Origin: Oscarella lobularis
Taxonomy: Eukaryota; Porifera; Homoscleromorpha; Homosclerophorida; Oscarellidae
Assembly: GCF_947507565.1 (NCBI RefSeq)
Contig: NC_089188.1
Coordinates: 2,480,001 to 2,544,000, forward strand
Length of the DNA stretch: 64,000 nucleotides
Direction: 5' to 3'
Made by a program: the position numbers and the translations under genes. Under the pieces are notes generated by a model that was given only the letters and a program-made list of their open reading frames with translations, was not told the origin of the DNA and did no database searches. Shown here piece by piece: positions 1-12,582 of this stretch. Numbering within the stretch: position 1 is the first letter of the stretch; each line of letters starts with the position of its first letter.

Positions 1-72
1 AGTCAAATTATCGGTACCGTGCTCGTATTGTACAGCAGCTACAGTACGAGGAAAAAGGAAGACGTTCTTTTC

Positions 73-1019
<947 letters not shown>

Positions 1020-1131
1020 TTTCTGCTTTTAGAGAAGAGAAGAGAATAGAAGGGATGAGGTCAATCGCTCTCGTTCCCGTATAAATTCGAATGTCCCTGT
1101 CGCGCTCCCGTATAATTCTAAGACCATTTCG
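1020..1131. promoter_or_regulatory. Bidirectional promoter, Rab6 / JmjC gene
   Basis: The 112 bp between two divergent start codons must contain both promoters unless 5' exons were missed. Two short near-identical blocks, each ending in a 'cccgtataa' A/T-rich element, are visible at about 1075-1112. No other motif is convincing. Confidence 0.5.
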
Positions 1132-2761
1132 ATGAATAACGATTCGAACGACATCGTTTTCATTACAGAATGGCCAATTGAAAGCGAAAGCATTGATTTA
1201 GAATGCTCTCCGTCGAAGAAACGACGAAAATCGACCGAAATCACCATAGATAAGCCGGACATTGCACTAGCACGATGGTGGAGACGAAACAAGGCCTCGC
1301 TACGCTTTGACAACCTCCAAGAAACTGTAGTAAGCCCGAGTACGAGATTACGAAGAATTGCAAAGTAAGGAAAAGCAAAAGAAACGTCTCTACTAAATTT
1401 TAGTCTCGTGACTCTCTTTTAGAAGTCGAGAGGGACGCCAATTTTTATTAGATCAGCTGGAGCTTTTAAAAAATAGTTTCAGTCCTTGGGATCACCTTCT
1501 CAAAGCTTTTTACTTGGACAAATTGGGCTTCTATGAGGACGCCTCTAAAGAAATCAAAACTTCTATTGAAAATGGTTGCGACGATGGAGAAGCCTTGTGG
1601 CTTCGCGAAAAACTTTGGAGGCAAACGCAAGCCGATTCAAAAAGAGAAGAAACAAGAAAGAAAAATTGGGAAACAACACCAAGGCTCCCAGCACAAGTGC
1701 AAATGTGCTACAGATTTATTTTGAATTAAATTTGAGGGCTTGAATAGGTTAAAAAGCGTTCTGCTTGCAATTTCAGCTATGAAGATTTCTTTAAGAATTT
1801 TGCGTCTACGCGGACGCCGGTTATTATTAGCGGTGGAGCTTGGGAAATGACTGAATCGAAATGGAATCTCGCCTATATAAAGTAAGAAGAAATTTTTTAA
1901 AAAGTCTCTATTTTTTGTGTAGGAAAATTGCTGGTGATAAGACTGTGACTCTGAAGCGCCCAGTGGGAGACTCAGCGGAATGGGCTCGGCTTGAAAACGG
2001 GCGCAGAACAACCATAAAAGATTTTATTGATTCAATAGAGTCAGGCAAAGACAAAGAGTACCTCTTCGACTGGAGCCTTCCTATCCACTGTCCAAAATTG
2101 GCTGAAGAGCTCACCATACCCAAATTCTTCTCAGGTATACGCGTAGGAAATAGAGTAAGGATTCTAGGGGTTTTCTATGTAGGAGATCTTCTTCAGAGAA
2201 CTGCACCTGGATCACTATATCGCGACAGTTGGCCAAGCCTCTTTGTAGCACCCGCTGGAATTCACAGTGAGTTACATATTGACGCTTTTGGATCCAACTT
2301 CTGGATGGCCATTTTCGAAGGCAAGAAAAAGTAAATATTTTCCTCAATTAATTAAATCCCATACTGTATTAATTTTCTTTTACCTAAGATGGTCATTTTT
2401 TCTTCCGGATGACGTTCCCCTGCTCTATCCAACGTACGACCATTCATTGGATCCTATTTTTGAAGTTCAAGTCTGCAATCCCAACTATGCTATGTATCCA
2501 CTTTTTGCTTTGGCAACTGTTCAGGAATGTGTTTTGGAGCCTGGTGACATTCTCTTTGTTCCTGCCGGATGTCCGCATCACGTTGAGAATTTGACGGACA
2601 CTGTCGCAATTTCGGCTAATTTTGTTGACGAGTCGAATTTTGATTTGGTGAAAAGGGAATTGGGCGCCCAAGGTCACATTGACGCAAAGGCAAAGGAATT
2701 GCTACGTCAGCTTGAGAGCGAGACCTTTGATGACGTCAGCAGTGGCGTGGATCTCAAATAG
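1132..2761 (+). CDS. JmjC (cupin-8) domain oxygenase, unassigned
   Basis: Predicted Fe(II)/2-oxoglutarate-dependent JmjC hydroxylase or demethylase. The N-terminus is basic (SPSKKRRKS), so it may be nuclear. The middle exons carry YEDFFKNFASTRTPVIISGG, the usual entry to a cupin-8/JmjC fold. The metal site is visible as His-Ile-Asp in SELHIDAFGSNFW, and the distal His lies in PAGCPHHVENL. FEGKKKWSFF is the typical strand after the HxD. At least five exons join in frame, and the protein ends at VDLK. I cannot place it in a named JmjC subfamily; the single domain with no PHD or TPR resembles the small FIH/JMJD group. Substrate is unknown. Confidence 0.85.
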
Positions 2762-2880
2762 GAAACAATAATGCAAGGTACATACATCTATCGCACAAAA
2801 ACGTCTGTATTTCTATAACTAGAATTGTCCCTAAGAAAGAATATATTAGAGGGGGGAAAGAGAGAGAGAGAGAGTCTGTC

Positions 2881-3735
2881 TCACTTAAGGCTTGCATCAT
2901 GACACTTATACTCTATGACAGTATTAGGTGGCAAATTAAGAACTCGCATCATAGTATCCCTAGTAGAGAAAAACATTTTTTTTTCGATGTTCTCTAAAAA
3001 GTGTAGAGGACTCTTTACCTGATTCTTTCTGTTACGGCTCTATTACTGGCTGTACGATTCCAAACGGATATGATATCCTCTTGGAAACGTATTGATACAA
3101 CGGCGCCACACAGCTCATCCCCAACCATGAATTGTTCTCCAAGCATTGCCAGTATCTAGATACAACAAAATAATTGAGATCCTATTTTAATTAATTATGT
3201 ATTTACCAGATATTCCCAATAGCGAGCGGACAGTCCCTTTCTGAGTCTTACCATCCATTTCCCCCCGCTCCGATTTGCTTCGTCCTTTTTTATCAAATTT
3301 CAAATTTAATAGCGCTGGTTTTTGAATATGATTCCTTACTTCCCACATGGGTTTAATTCCCTCTTTGAACATGTGCAAATCAGCGTGCCCCGATAAATCG
3401 CCCGGGCCTATCATGTGAACGTAATAGGCCCAGAACTGTTCAACCTACAAACGCACGTGACTTCAATTAATGTATTTTGTTTTTTTTTCGCTTCCTACTG
3501 AAGCAAATGTCCCAATGGGTTTTATCGATTGTTCGTAACTCGTTGCCGAGTTTTTTGAACCCGCCGTTCTCCGCGAAAACCATAGAGAGTAGCGGAATTG
3601 TAAGGGATGTTCTCCGGGCCCCACAGAGACGGCGGCTGATTTCTCATCTTCTTCTTCGTGGCTTTCTTTCTCTTTGGGAACCCCGTTCGTTGTCACTTGC
3701 TCAGAAAGAGGGCTCTTGTTGCTATTTACGCACAT
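2881..3735 (-). CDS. EIF4E2: eIF4E family member, 4EHP (eIF4E2) type
   Basis: mRNA cap-binding protein. The 4EHP type binds the cap but not eIF4G well and represses translation. Seen in order: an acidic N-terminus (HEEEDEKSAA), HPLQFRYSLWFSRRTAG, IKPIGTFASVEQFWAYYVHM, IKPMWE (cap-binding Trp-Glu), DEANRSGGKWMVRLRKG and QFMVGDELCGAVVSIRFQED. The last segment is the DIISVWNRTA strand, and the protein ends VIEYKCHDASLK. The wording of several blocks is closer to eIF4E2 than to eIF4E1. About five exons. The start at MCVNSNKSPL is the first in-frame Met, with stops upstream. Divergent from UTX. Confidence 0.93.
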
Positions 3736-3968
3736 ATTTAAAGACGTTCAACGATAAAATTGCCTACATTGTGTCCATTTTGACGAAGTTTGGATCAGGT
3801 CACAGCGCACGTGACTTACCCCTCCGCGACTCCCGTATACCGAACCTAACGCCCCGTGTTTGCACGCTTTTTCGCTCGTTCTCTCCGTTATTTTATGGTG
3901 AACACTCGCTCTAATTTTAGTATTTTCATCGCATTTTCTAGTCATCCGACGAGAAGGCGTCGGCGTCG
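3736..3968. promoter_or_regulatory. Divergent promoter eIF4E2 / UTX with E-box
   Basis: This 233-bp spacer separates two head-to-head genes and contains CACGTGAC at 3808-3815, a canonical bHLH-ZIP (USF/MITF/TFE type) E-box. Which gene it serves cannot be read from sequence. Confidence 0.45.
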
Positions 3969-6900
3969 ATGGCGAAGGCGTCAACGTTGACGGACAACGA
4001 AAACACGTTTCTCAACGCTCTCGATAGGTAAAACACCTCAAAACTATTCAAACTTTAGCAGAAAGCAACGTCGTTCGACGCTCTGGTACCCGCACTCTTT
4101 GTTAGTCGCGATTTCGGCTTCATTTCCCTCGGAGATCAATTCGATTCGCTTCAAACTAAGCGACAGGTCATCGAAAAGGTAAAAAAGAGGGGCGCGTTTT
4201 GGAAAACTTGGTCGTTTTGCGCGCGTGGGAGGACAATGCACCCTTGTTTGTTAGGGAATTGAACACTATGAGATTTTGGCGTTGAAAAATGGGAAGGAAG
4301 AAGACGTTGCTTGGTTCTTTTGTCAGCTGGGTCACTTGCATCTGCTCTTGCAGAATTTTGCAAAAGGTAGGCGTAGAGAAAGCGAAAAAAGTCTTTTTTG
4401 ACGACGACGACGACGACGACGACGAATTTTTTAGCTCTTTCTGCTTATAAGAAGTTTATCAAGTTGCAAGGGGAAATGTGGAGAAATGTCCGTATATAAT
4501 TTTTTCCACGTCATGCGTCAATATTTCTGTTTTTTTTTTATTAGAATATTTGTTTTCTCTATGGCCTTGCGCTAGTCTATTTTCATTACAATGCATTCAG
4601 TTGGTAAGAAAATTCTTCTAATTGAATCTTTTTTTGGATTTTATTTCCAGGGCCGTCGAACTTTTCTACCTTCTCTTGCAATTTGGTTTTAGTCACGTGG
4701 CCGAAGTGCATCTCCGTTTGGCCGTCATATTTAAAATTAGTGGCAGATTTGACGACAGTCTACAGGTAAAATTGAAAACATATGAGGATGCTCTTGTATT
4801 TATTTCAATTATCAGCATTTTCGTTTTGTACTAAGCAGTTGGACTCATGAGCATTGTTCTCTCACTCCGCTTGAAAGTAAATCACTTAAATATTAGATTC
4901 TGTTAGAGCATATTTTTCCGGTATTAGTTCATTTCCATATTGCGCATCTCTTTGAAGTGCAGGTAAGACTAGGAAAAGAGACTATTGGGTCGTTCTATTG
5001 CTTGCAAAAAGGGAAAAGCCCCTATGGCCAAAATGAACTATGAAAGAATATTAGATTCGCCTAATGCAAGCGCAGAATTGCAAGCGAACGTCTATCGTCA
5101 ATTAGGTATAGATAATAATCGAAGAAACACTTGTTTTATTGCTTTTACAGGATGGATACAATATACTCTCGGTGCTGCGTATTATGGCGAAGCAATTCAG
5201 CTATTGCAGAAGTCTGTTGAACTAAATAAAGCGTGTTGGGAGAGCTGGTACTATTTAGGAAGGCAAGAGACAAAATAATTCATTTTTCTCTCGTAATAAC
5301 GTCTCTTAGGTGCTATTCGAGCAGTGGATTGACTCACGAGGCATTTACTGCCTATCGGAAGGCAATAGACAATAACGAGACCCGTTCGGATACGTGGTGC
5401 TCCATAGGGTAAAGAGAGAAAGAGGTTTAGTCGCACTAGCGACGTAACGTAGCGTAATCTTCTCTTGATTGGTCGCTTGTCTTTGTGACATCATCGCCCC
5501 TTCTTGACCATATTTGGAAGTTACGTTACGTTGCTAGTGTGAATCGGAGAGCCAAAGGAATGTTTATTATTATAGAGTGCTCTATCAACGCCAGGGCCAG
5601 CTAATGGATGCGCTCCAAGCGTACGTGTGTGCTGTGAGATTAGATAGACAGCACGTTGTTGCGTGGGCTGACATGGGCATTTTGTACGAGGCACTACATC
5701 AGATACTGTGAGCCATCAAACGACGGCTAGAGGGGGGCTTCTATTGAGACTTTCGTCTTCTAGAGACGCAATGACTTGCTACCAGGAAGCAATGACAGTT
5801 TCACAGAGTAGTCATGACTAGAATAACAATGATAATCATCTCTTTGAGATGTTTTTTATTAGTTGGCTGTCCCGAACGGACGTCTGTCGAATCGCGTTTG
5901 CGGACACTTGCAATGTTGCTGCGCTGGCACGGCCTTCCGCCAAACAGTTCACAGCAAAAGTAAGACTTTGTAATGATCGTTTATTTAGAATAATTAGGAG
6001 TTTTCTAAAAGACTTCCTTCTGTATCGGACGCCTTTTATATGACGGTTCCGTCGGAGCTTCTAACTAGAACAATTCAGCGGGGTATAGTCAACGAAACGC
6101 TCGCACAAGCGGTAGGGGAACACGCGCAATGAATGGGACTGACTCTCTTTTACAGAAACCGCCTCCTATTCCGGATCTTTCTCAAATTGTAGCTCAGTAT
6201 TCGAATGAAGGCTTTCAGCAGAACAGCGGCGACGTTTTTCAGGTTTGATTACACGTAGAATAAACGGTATTGAACAAGGGAGACGTTTTCTTAGTACCCC
6301 TTTATGCCTCCTCCCCCTCCTCCCCCTCCTCCCAATCCAAGCACTCCCTTCATTTTTCCGGCGGCGGCTGCTCAATCGAGATTCCCATTGGGATGGGCAG
6401 CACAATTACGAGCGCCACCGTGTGCTCCTACGCAAATGCGACCGATGAATCCTGCTGTTCCCTGGTTTGTCCCGCCGCAACCGCAACCGCCGCCCTTGCA
6501 AGTACCTCAACCTCCTCCTCCGTCTTTATCTGTTTCTCTACCTCCGCCGCCGCCGCCGCTACCGTCGCCTTCCAAGGCGAGCGATCCAATGTTGAGTGAA
6601 GCGGCGTTGCGAGTACCACCGCGACTCAAGAGCAGCAATTCAACCGATCTTCTCAACGTCATCGGTGGAAATCCGTCTGCTCTTCCCGAAATCGACGTCA
6701 CCGACGTTTTGGGTACGACGAACGAAGCCGCTCTTCTTTCGCCGTCTCTTTTGGACTCTCTATCGCCGGCTCGTCTCGCCGCCGCCGCCGCTCGCTCCGG
6801 CGTCGGAGGCGAAACGTCATTTGTTTTTTCTTCATCAAGTGCGACGCCATTTGGAAACGCGTCTTTTTTGGCTGTCGAACCCGTTTCTACGCTCGCTGAC

Positions 6901-9128
6901 GAACGCGAGTACATGACACAGACGCCGCTCGCTCCTCCGCTACCGCCGACACTCCAAACGAATCAAGATTTACATCCAAACGTGCCGTCGATGAAGGTAA
7001 ATGACATTCCTCGGAAAAAGTAGTCTAAGGACATGACTTTGCTTACGTATTCTTGCTATAATGGCTTTCGATTTCCGGTAAACGCGTTCGTTATTGTTAT
7101 TGCTTTCAGATTCGACTCATGACCGACGTTCACGGTCATGTTGTTCGCGAATTTTGCTTTTCGCCTGCCAATCCCATTGTTCTGCTTGAAGGACTCGCCC
7201 AGGCGGCGGATTTAGGTTATTCGAATCAATAGACGTTGCATTCGAGCTCTATAAGCTTGTATCCGTAGATCTTAGTCTATTTTCTAGTCAACAGTTAGCG
7301 GAAACGAATGGGGAACATCGAATGGAAATCCGGACGCAGGTTTGTGCGTTTGTGTGTATTATTCTCTATACGAATGACGTCGCTGCAGCGTCAGCAGGCG
7401 GCAGACGAAAATTGGGACGGATCTGGAAAGCGGAAAGTGTGGAAGTGTAGCAGTGCTTTATCACACATGACCATTTCTTCGTACGCGAAATATCAGGAGT
7501 CGTACGGGCAGACGAGTAGTTCAGAAGTGAGAAAAACGAAGAATATTTATTTTAATGGTGCGACTGTTTCGAAGGAGGAAGAAATTGCCGTTTCTGCTCG
7601 CCAATTTAAAACAATTCAATTTGGAACGAATGCTGATTTATCAGATGAAATAACGTAAATTTTAATTAAATAAATATTGGAGTCTATTTCTTTTTCTGTA
7701 GCTGGTCAAGGCAGTTAAAGGAGTTGGAAAAGATCCCGGAATTCGCCAGGGTAAGTGATAGAATTTTTTATAAAAATTGAATCTATGTAGACACAAAGGT
7801 CAAATCATCTTCAAATCTTTTGAATTTCGTCAATTATCCGATACTGGGGGTGAATTCCGTTCAGCTTTATATGAAAGTTCCCGGCTGCCGAACTCCTGGT
7901 AAGAAAACTGAAATTTTGAATTTGAAGCGATGACGTATTATTATTAGGTCATCAAGAAAATCTCAATTTTTGCTCCGTGAACTTGAACATTGGACCAGAC
8001 GACTCGGAGTGGTTTGCTGTTCCAACCGTTTATTGGGGGGCAATTAATTCTTTATGTGAAAAGTTAGCGAACCCGAGACAATGTTTCTAACACTTGCAGA
8101 TATGTTTTCTCTCTCCCTCCCTCCCTTAGACATCGAATTGACTTTCTCACAGGTTCTTGGTGGCCGAATCTCGATGAATTGGAATCCGAAGGGATTCCCG
8201 TTTATCGTTTCCGGCAAAAAGCCGGGGATTTAGTCTGGGTGAATCCGGGCGCCGTTCACTGGGTCCAAGCAGCGGGAATCTGCAACAATGTGGCGTGGAA
8301 CGTCGGTCCCGTGACGGCGCATCAATATCGAATGGCAATGGAGCGCTACGAGTGGAATAAGATTAAACGTAAGACTGTTTAGACCGATTCCTGGCGACGC
8401 AACGTAACTCTTCTCTTGATTGGTCACTTGCCTTTGTGACAATCACTCTCCTTGTGACCATATTTGGAAGTTACGTTACGTAACTCCTTCTCTTGATTGG
8501 TCGCTTGCCTTTGTGACAGTTACGTTACGTCACGGTGAATCGGCCTTTTCTTTATTCCTATACACGTGGTGTACTCTAGGAGCTAAATCGATCGTACCTA
8601 TGTCCGCTTTGTCGTGGTCTATGGCGAAGAAACTTCACGTCACTGACGTCAAGTTGTTTGAACAGCTTAGGCGAGTTGAAAAGCGGTTTCTTTACTCTGT
8701 ATACGTGATTTTTTTATAGGAACTTTATTGAACGATCTGCTCGTGAAGCCGAGTATCATACGAAACGGCTGAAGCAGGAGGGGCACGAAATAACGTGGAG
8801 AGGAAAAGCTGATGATGAGCGAGACTATTACTGCACGAATTGCGAGGTGAGTTGCCGTCTGTTTGTTGGTCTGCCGCTGCGCTCATTCGCTTTTTTTATT
8901 AATTAAGATCGAAGTTTTTAATCTCTTGTTCGTGTGTAACAAGAAGGGAACGAACTACGTCTATTGCGAATCGTGTGCACGCAAAAATGACAAGAAATTT
9001 CAGGAACACGTCATAGCGAATCAGGTGAACGGTTTTTTGTGGTCTGTCGCCTGCCTTTAATTAAGTATACTCTATAGTATTCGCAAGAAGAAATGAATTC
9101 AACTATTGCCAAATTTCGTCTTCACTAA
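3969..9128 (+). CDS. KDM6A: UTX/KDM6 histone H3K27 demethylase
   Basis: H3K27me2/3 demethylase and subunit of COMPASS-like complexes. Many short exons. The first part is TPR repeats, for example [44 protein letters not shown] and [20 protein letters not shown]. Next comes a proline/alanine-rich linker (about 6300-7020) and then the JmjC domain with [19 protein letters not shown] (His and Glu iron ligands in HQE) and PGAVHWVQA (second His). The C-terminal zinc domain, [20 protein letters not shown] and YCESCARK, is the UTX/JMJD3 signature. The catalytic residues are all present, unlike UTY. The start is uncertain: Met at 3969 opens a plausible first exon, but its splice phase does not match the next homologous exon ([17 protein letters not shown]), so the true first exon may differ. 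Two MITE-like repeats sit in introns. Confidence 0.93.
4399..4425 (+). repeat. (GAC)n microsatellite in UTX intron
   Basis: An uninterrupted GAC trinucleotide run between two UTX exons. It is outside the inferred coding exons. Confidence 0.8.
5427..5547. mobile_element. MITE-like element, copy 1 (UTX intron)
   Basis: The left end (CGCACTAGCGACGTAACGTA) and right end (TACGTTACGTTGCTAGTGTG) are near-perfect inverted repeats of about 20 bp around a core of about 75 bp containing CTTGATTGGTCGCTTG. A related copy lies at 8384-8543 in another intron of the same gene. It has no coding capacity. A target-site duplication is not clear. Confidence 0.65.
8384..8543. mobile_element. MITE-like element, copy 2 (UTX intron)
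   Basis: Flush CCGATTC and GAATCGG ends continue into GACGCAACGTAAC and GTTACGTCAC inverted repeats. The core shares TTCTCTTGATTGGTC, TTGTGACCATATTTGGAAG and TACGTTACGT with copy 1. This copy is longer because the TTGATTGGTC...TTTGTGACA block is duplicated inside it. It lies between the exons ending EWNKIK and starting [10 protein letters not shown]. Confidence 0.65.
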
Positions 9129-9487
9129 CTTCTTCATCTCTCACAGTAAGAAACTTCCCCGACGTCTTTTTCAAATGTCTATTTATCGCGAGCTGGACTT
9201 GAGATCACGTGACCACTTTTACTACACAGCGAAATTTACACGTCACTTGGCTCGGCGAGCGCGCGCTAACTCAACACGTGAACAACGAAAATTTCCTTCC
9301 TTCGTTCTCTGCATCAATCCCGGAAGAAAGCGGTCGTTCCATTGGAGACGAAGATCAAATAGTATCCGGTGAGCCTTTTCTACCCCATAAACCCTGCGCT
9401 GGGGCCCCCCAACGATGAATTCGAACGATTGCGAGCATTCTACAACAAGCACACATCGCGCATCAGCACCAGGGTCCAAAAAACCAG
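9129..9487. other. Convergent 3' region, UTX / carboxypeptidase
   Basis: This stretch of about 360 bp lies between two convergent stop codons. A 69-codon plus-strand ORF (9209-9418) and an open frame running into the carboxypeptidase antisense strand are visible, but no family is recognisable. It also contains CACGTGAC near 9206. Most likely 3' UTRs. Confidence 0.5.
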
Positions 9488-10922
9488 CTACAAATCGACA
9501 TTAGCTATAAAACGTGCAAACATAGCTAGCGATTGAGGTGGTTTGTAGAGAGGCGCTTGATGCCCCGCCCCTTTGATTGTAGCAAACGTAAAGCCATTCG
9601 CATCGTATTCGGTCACGTAGCCAGCGATCTGATCGTCGAGCATCCACGGTCTCCACTCTTCTTTGACTTTGTATCCCAAACTGCTCGTCCATTCCTCAGA
9701 TCCGATATAAGGAACGCACGCATCTATAGAAAAAATTAATTAATTAATTAATTCAATTAATTAATTTAATTATACCAACGTCTCCGCTATAGATCAAAAT
9801 GCGGTATTTTTCAATGAGATGAGGATAGACGTCTAGTAGGGAATCGGTATTTCCCGTATAATTGAACGAAGCACAAAATTCCCATTTTCCGAGTTCTGCT
9901 TCGCTTTTAACATGAATCGCTTCTCGCACTTCCGCTTCGTTCATATAGGTGAGTAATCCGCCGGGGGAGCCACACTCCGTGTAGCCAACCATTTGATTAG
10001 AAGTCGTCCAGAAAATATCATCACCACTAGGAATACACGGCTCATAGATATTATAAACGTTGATACCGTTTGTTAGGTTCATGTAGGAGTGGATAAGTTT
10101 GCTACACGCTGTAGTCGCCGTTTTGTTCAAAGAGGGCCCACACGCTTCGAGCAATTGATCGTATAATTTTTCACTCATGATACCATGGCCAAAAAGAAAC
10201 TTAATAGCAATTGGAATCGATTGGGGAGAAACGCCGCATCCGCCCACTTTGTTACCCACGCATCCGTTTCCCACGAGAAAACCCTTTAGATTGATTGGTG
10301 CTAGGCCGTTGCTAGGGGTACCCGCTTTGTTTATGACGTCAGCAAGCGTGGGAACGTAAATTCCGGCGTATGATTCGCCAGCTATGTAGAAGTCATTTTT
10401 CGCGTATTCGGGATAGGCTTCGAAAAAATTGAGAAGGAATTGATAATTATCTTCGGCCGTTCTCGTATCGTTTGTATTGTAATCGTTCTTGTTTGTCGAG
10501 TAGGAAAAACCGACGCCGGCGGGCGATTCGAGAAAAATAACGCTTGCGTTTTGACACCACGTGTAGGGATTGGCTAGGAGTTGTACGTCACTCGTGCTCG
10601 CGTTAGTCAAAATCGGTCCGAGCTCGAGAAAATATCCAGCCATTGAACTGCATCCAGGACCGCCGGTAAGCCAAAGAACAATAGGATCGGTCTTCGGGTC
10701 GTTGAGGCTCTCCGAGAACCAATAGTGGAGAAATCGATAATGTTTTGAAGCCGGCGCCGTGTCGACGGGTAAATAGCCGCTGTATTGGCCACTAGGGAGC
10801 GGTTTATCGAATCCCGGTAAGGATGAGACGAGGTGCTCGGGAATAGCGCTTCGAGCGACGAAAAACGTCGCCGAGAAAGCGAGTAGAATCGTCGCTGCTT
10901 GTGCGGTAGACATCATCATCAT
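9488..10922 (-). CDS. CTSA: Serine carboxypeptidase, cathepsin A-like
   Basis: Lysosomal or secreted S10-family serine carboxypeptidase. The main exon begins with a signal peptide (MMMMSTAQAATILLAFSATF). It continues with SLPGFDKPLPSGQYSGYL, WLTGGPGCSSMAG (oxyanion loop) and IAGESYAGIYVP, which holds the nucleophile Ser. IYSGDV-DACVPYIGSEEW gives the catalytic Asp across an AATT-rich intron, and KGAGHQAPLYKP the catalytic His. The triad is complete. Among alternative starts I chose the Met run at 10922 because it opens directly onto the signal peptide. The longer reading from 11000 translates through the perfect palindrome upstream and lacks a leader. Several N-glycosylation sites (NAS, NDT, NKT, NLT) fit a lysosomal enzyme. 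Confidence 0.92.
9733..9775. repeat. AATT/TTAA-rich microsatellite in intron
   Basis: The single visible intron of the carboxypeptidase is largely TTAATTAATT. Similar short runs occur in other introns or spacers at about 15578, 22780, 38093 and 46013. Confidence 0.8.
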
Positions 10923-10928
10923 GTGATG

Positions 10929-11008
10929 GCATTCACGTGATGAATTCACTTGCACAACACAATGCAATTTTGCATTGTGTTGTGCAAGTGAATTCATCAC
11001 GTGAATGC
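10929..11008. repeat. Perfect 39-bp-arm palindrome
   Basis: Arms at 10929-10967 and 10970-11008 are exact reverse complements with only 2 bp between them. Each arm carries TTCACGTGA near its outer end. It lies 7-86 bp upstream of the carboxypeptidase start codon. It could be a fold-back insertion, a young snap-back duplication or a sequencing/assembly artefact. Confidence 0.9.
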
Positions 11009-11040
11009 TGAAAAGAAGAAAAGAAAAAAAGGGTTTTGCG

Positions 11041-12428
11041 TTATACTGGAACGACTCCGTCGCGCTTTCTTCCCGCTTGAAGTCTCCACGTCATGTTCCA
11101 TGGATAGGGAATGGGAACGTCACTCGCTTCTCCGAGTCTCTTCAACTGGGGGAGAAATCAAAATAAATAAATAAATAAATAATTAAATGTACGTGAAGAA
11201 TACCTGATCTTCATTCAGCGTCCAATCATCGAATCCAGCAGCACAATTATCTTCAAGTTGAGACAGAGTTTTTGCACCAATGACAACGGAGGAGACAGCT
11301 GATTGATAAAGTAGCCATCTGATTGCCACTTGAGCTTGACTCCTCCCTATGTAATATACGTCAGTAGATACAGTACTCTTTTCTGCTCACCTGTTTCCTT
11401 AGCAACGCTCTGAAGAACGTCCAGCAAATTCCAGACTTTCTCATCATTGCTGTACGTGCTAAAGCCAGGCGTTGCTTCAGACTGCCTTTTCTTCTCGTCA
11501 GCCCAGGCGGCACGCGAGTCAGCTGGAGCACCACCGTCGCGTGTCATCTTACCGGTAAGCCAGCCCCTAGGAAATCAATTCATTAGATGAGCACTTGATT
11601 GGCTCTTCGTAGTCACCCTTTTAGAGGACTCCAAGGCAAAATGCCGAGTCCTTCTCTTTTGCATACGTCCTGTAGCTCCCATTCTGTCTGTCTGCACATG
11701 AGACTGTACTGAACCTAAATAAATGAGGTCACCTTCAAACCTCCTATACTTATATAGAAATGAAGAACCTGTAGGGAAACGAATGGTTCATAAGGCTTTG
11801 TCTTTGTCAGATCAATGATCTTCTGCAATTGCCAGCCAGTCACGTTACTCAGTCCCAAATAGCGAACTTTTCCGCATCGAACGAGATCGGTTAGCGTGCT
11901 GAGCGTCTCTTCGAGCGGAGTACCATCATCCCAACAGTGGGTCTATAGAAAAAAAGATCGCGGTAGGTAAATGGGGTATTTCTTCATTTTTGCCTGGTAC
12001 AAATCAATGTAGGGAGTGTCGAGTCGTTTGAGGCTTTCTTCGACGGCGAACATGATGTGTTTGCGCGAGAGACCCACATCATTGGGGCTCGTTCCCGTTG
12101 GTTGGCGCACTTTGGTCGCCAAAACAATTTTTTCTCGTTCTTGCTTCTTTAGCCACGAACCGACGATCTTTTCCGAATTGCCACCCGAATAGATGTCGGC
12201 CGTGTCGACGAAGTTTCCGCCGAAGGCGACGAATTTGTCGAGAAGCGAGTGTGATAGCTGCTCGTCGCATTGGACACCCTGCGAAACAATAAAAGGCGCG
12301 CCCACGTAAGTACATCATGTAACTCCCAAGTGTACAAGTGAAGATTGCTCGCCGAATGTCATTGCTCCTAAGCAGATGTTGGAAACTTTGACGCCACAAT
12401 CTCCTAAGTAGCGAAGCGGCAGCGACAT
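11041..12428 (-). CDS. Aldo-keto reductase, tandem copy A
   Basis: NADPH-dependent aldo-keto reductase of the potassium-channel-beta / bacterial YajO-like branch. Exons read [31 protein letters not shown] (catalytic Asp and Tyr), KIVLATKV (Lys), [14 protein letters not shown] (His), [31 protein letters not shown] and [14 protein letters not shown]. The protein ends with basic residues and VVPV. The tetrad is intact. It lies about 150 bp downstream of copy B on the same strand, with matching introns, intron positions and upstream DNA. Substrate is unknown. Confidence 0.9.
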
Positions 12429-12582
12429 CCTCACCGATGTGTATATGCCTATGGTGCAGAACGTGCGCAGAACGTGCGACAGCAACAGTAATGCGTTTCC
12501 CCGAGAAATGTCATGATTTTGCTGCCGGCACAACACAAAAAACGGTTCAGCGCAAAATAAAGAAGAAGAGCAAAGTTTCGCG

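Noticed and set aside
9209-9420. Possible small plus-strand gene after UTX
   Set aside because: The open frame is short, has no family match and lies in a convergent 3' region. A continuing frame runs antisense to carboxypeptidase coding sequence.
10923-11000. N-terminal extension of the carboxypeptidase from 11000
   Set aside because: It would translate through the palindrome and bury the signal peptide. The Met at 10922 starts it directly.
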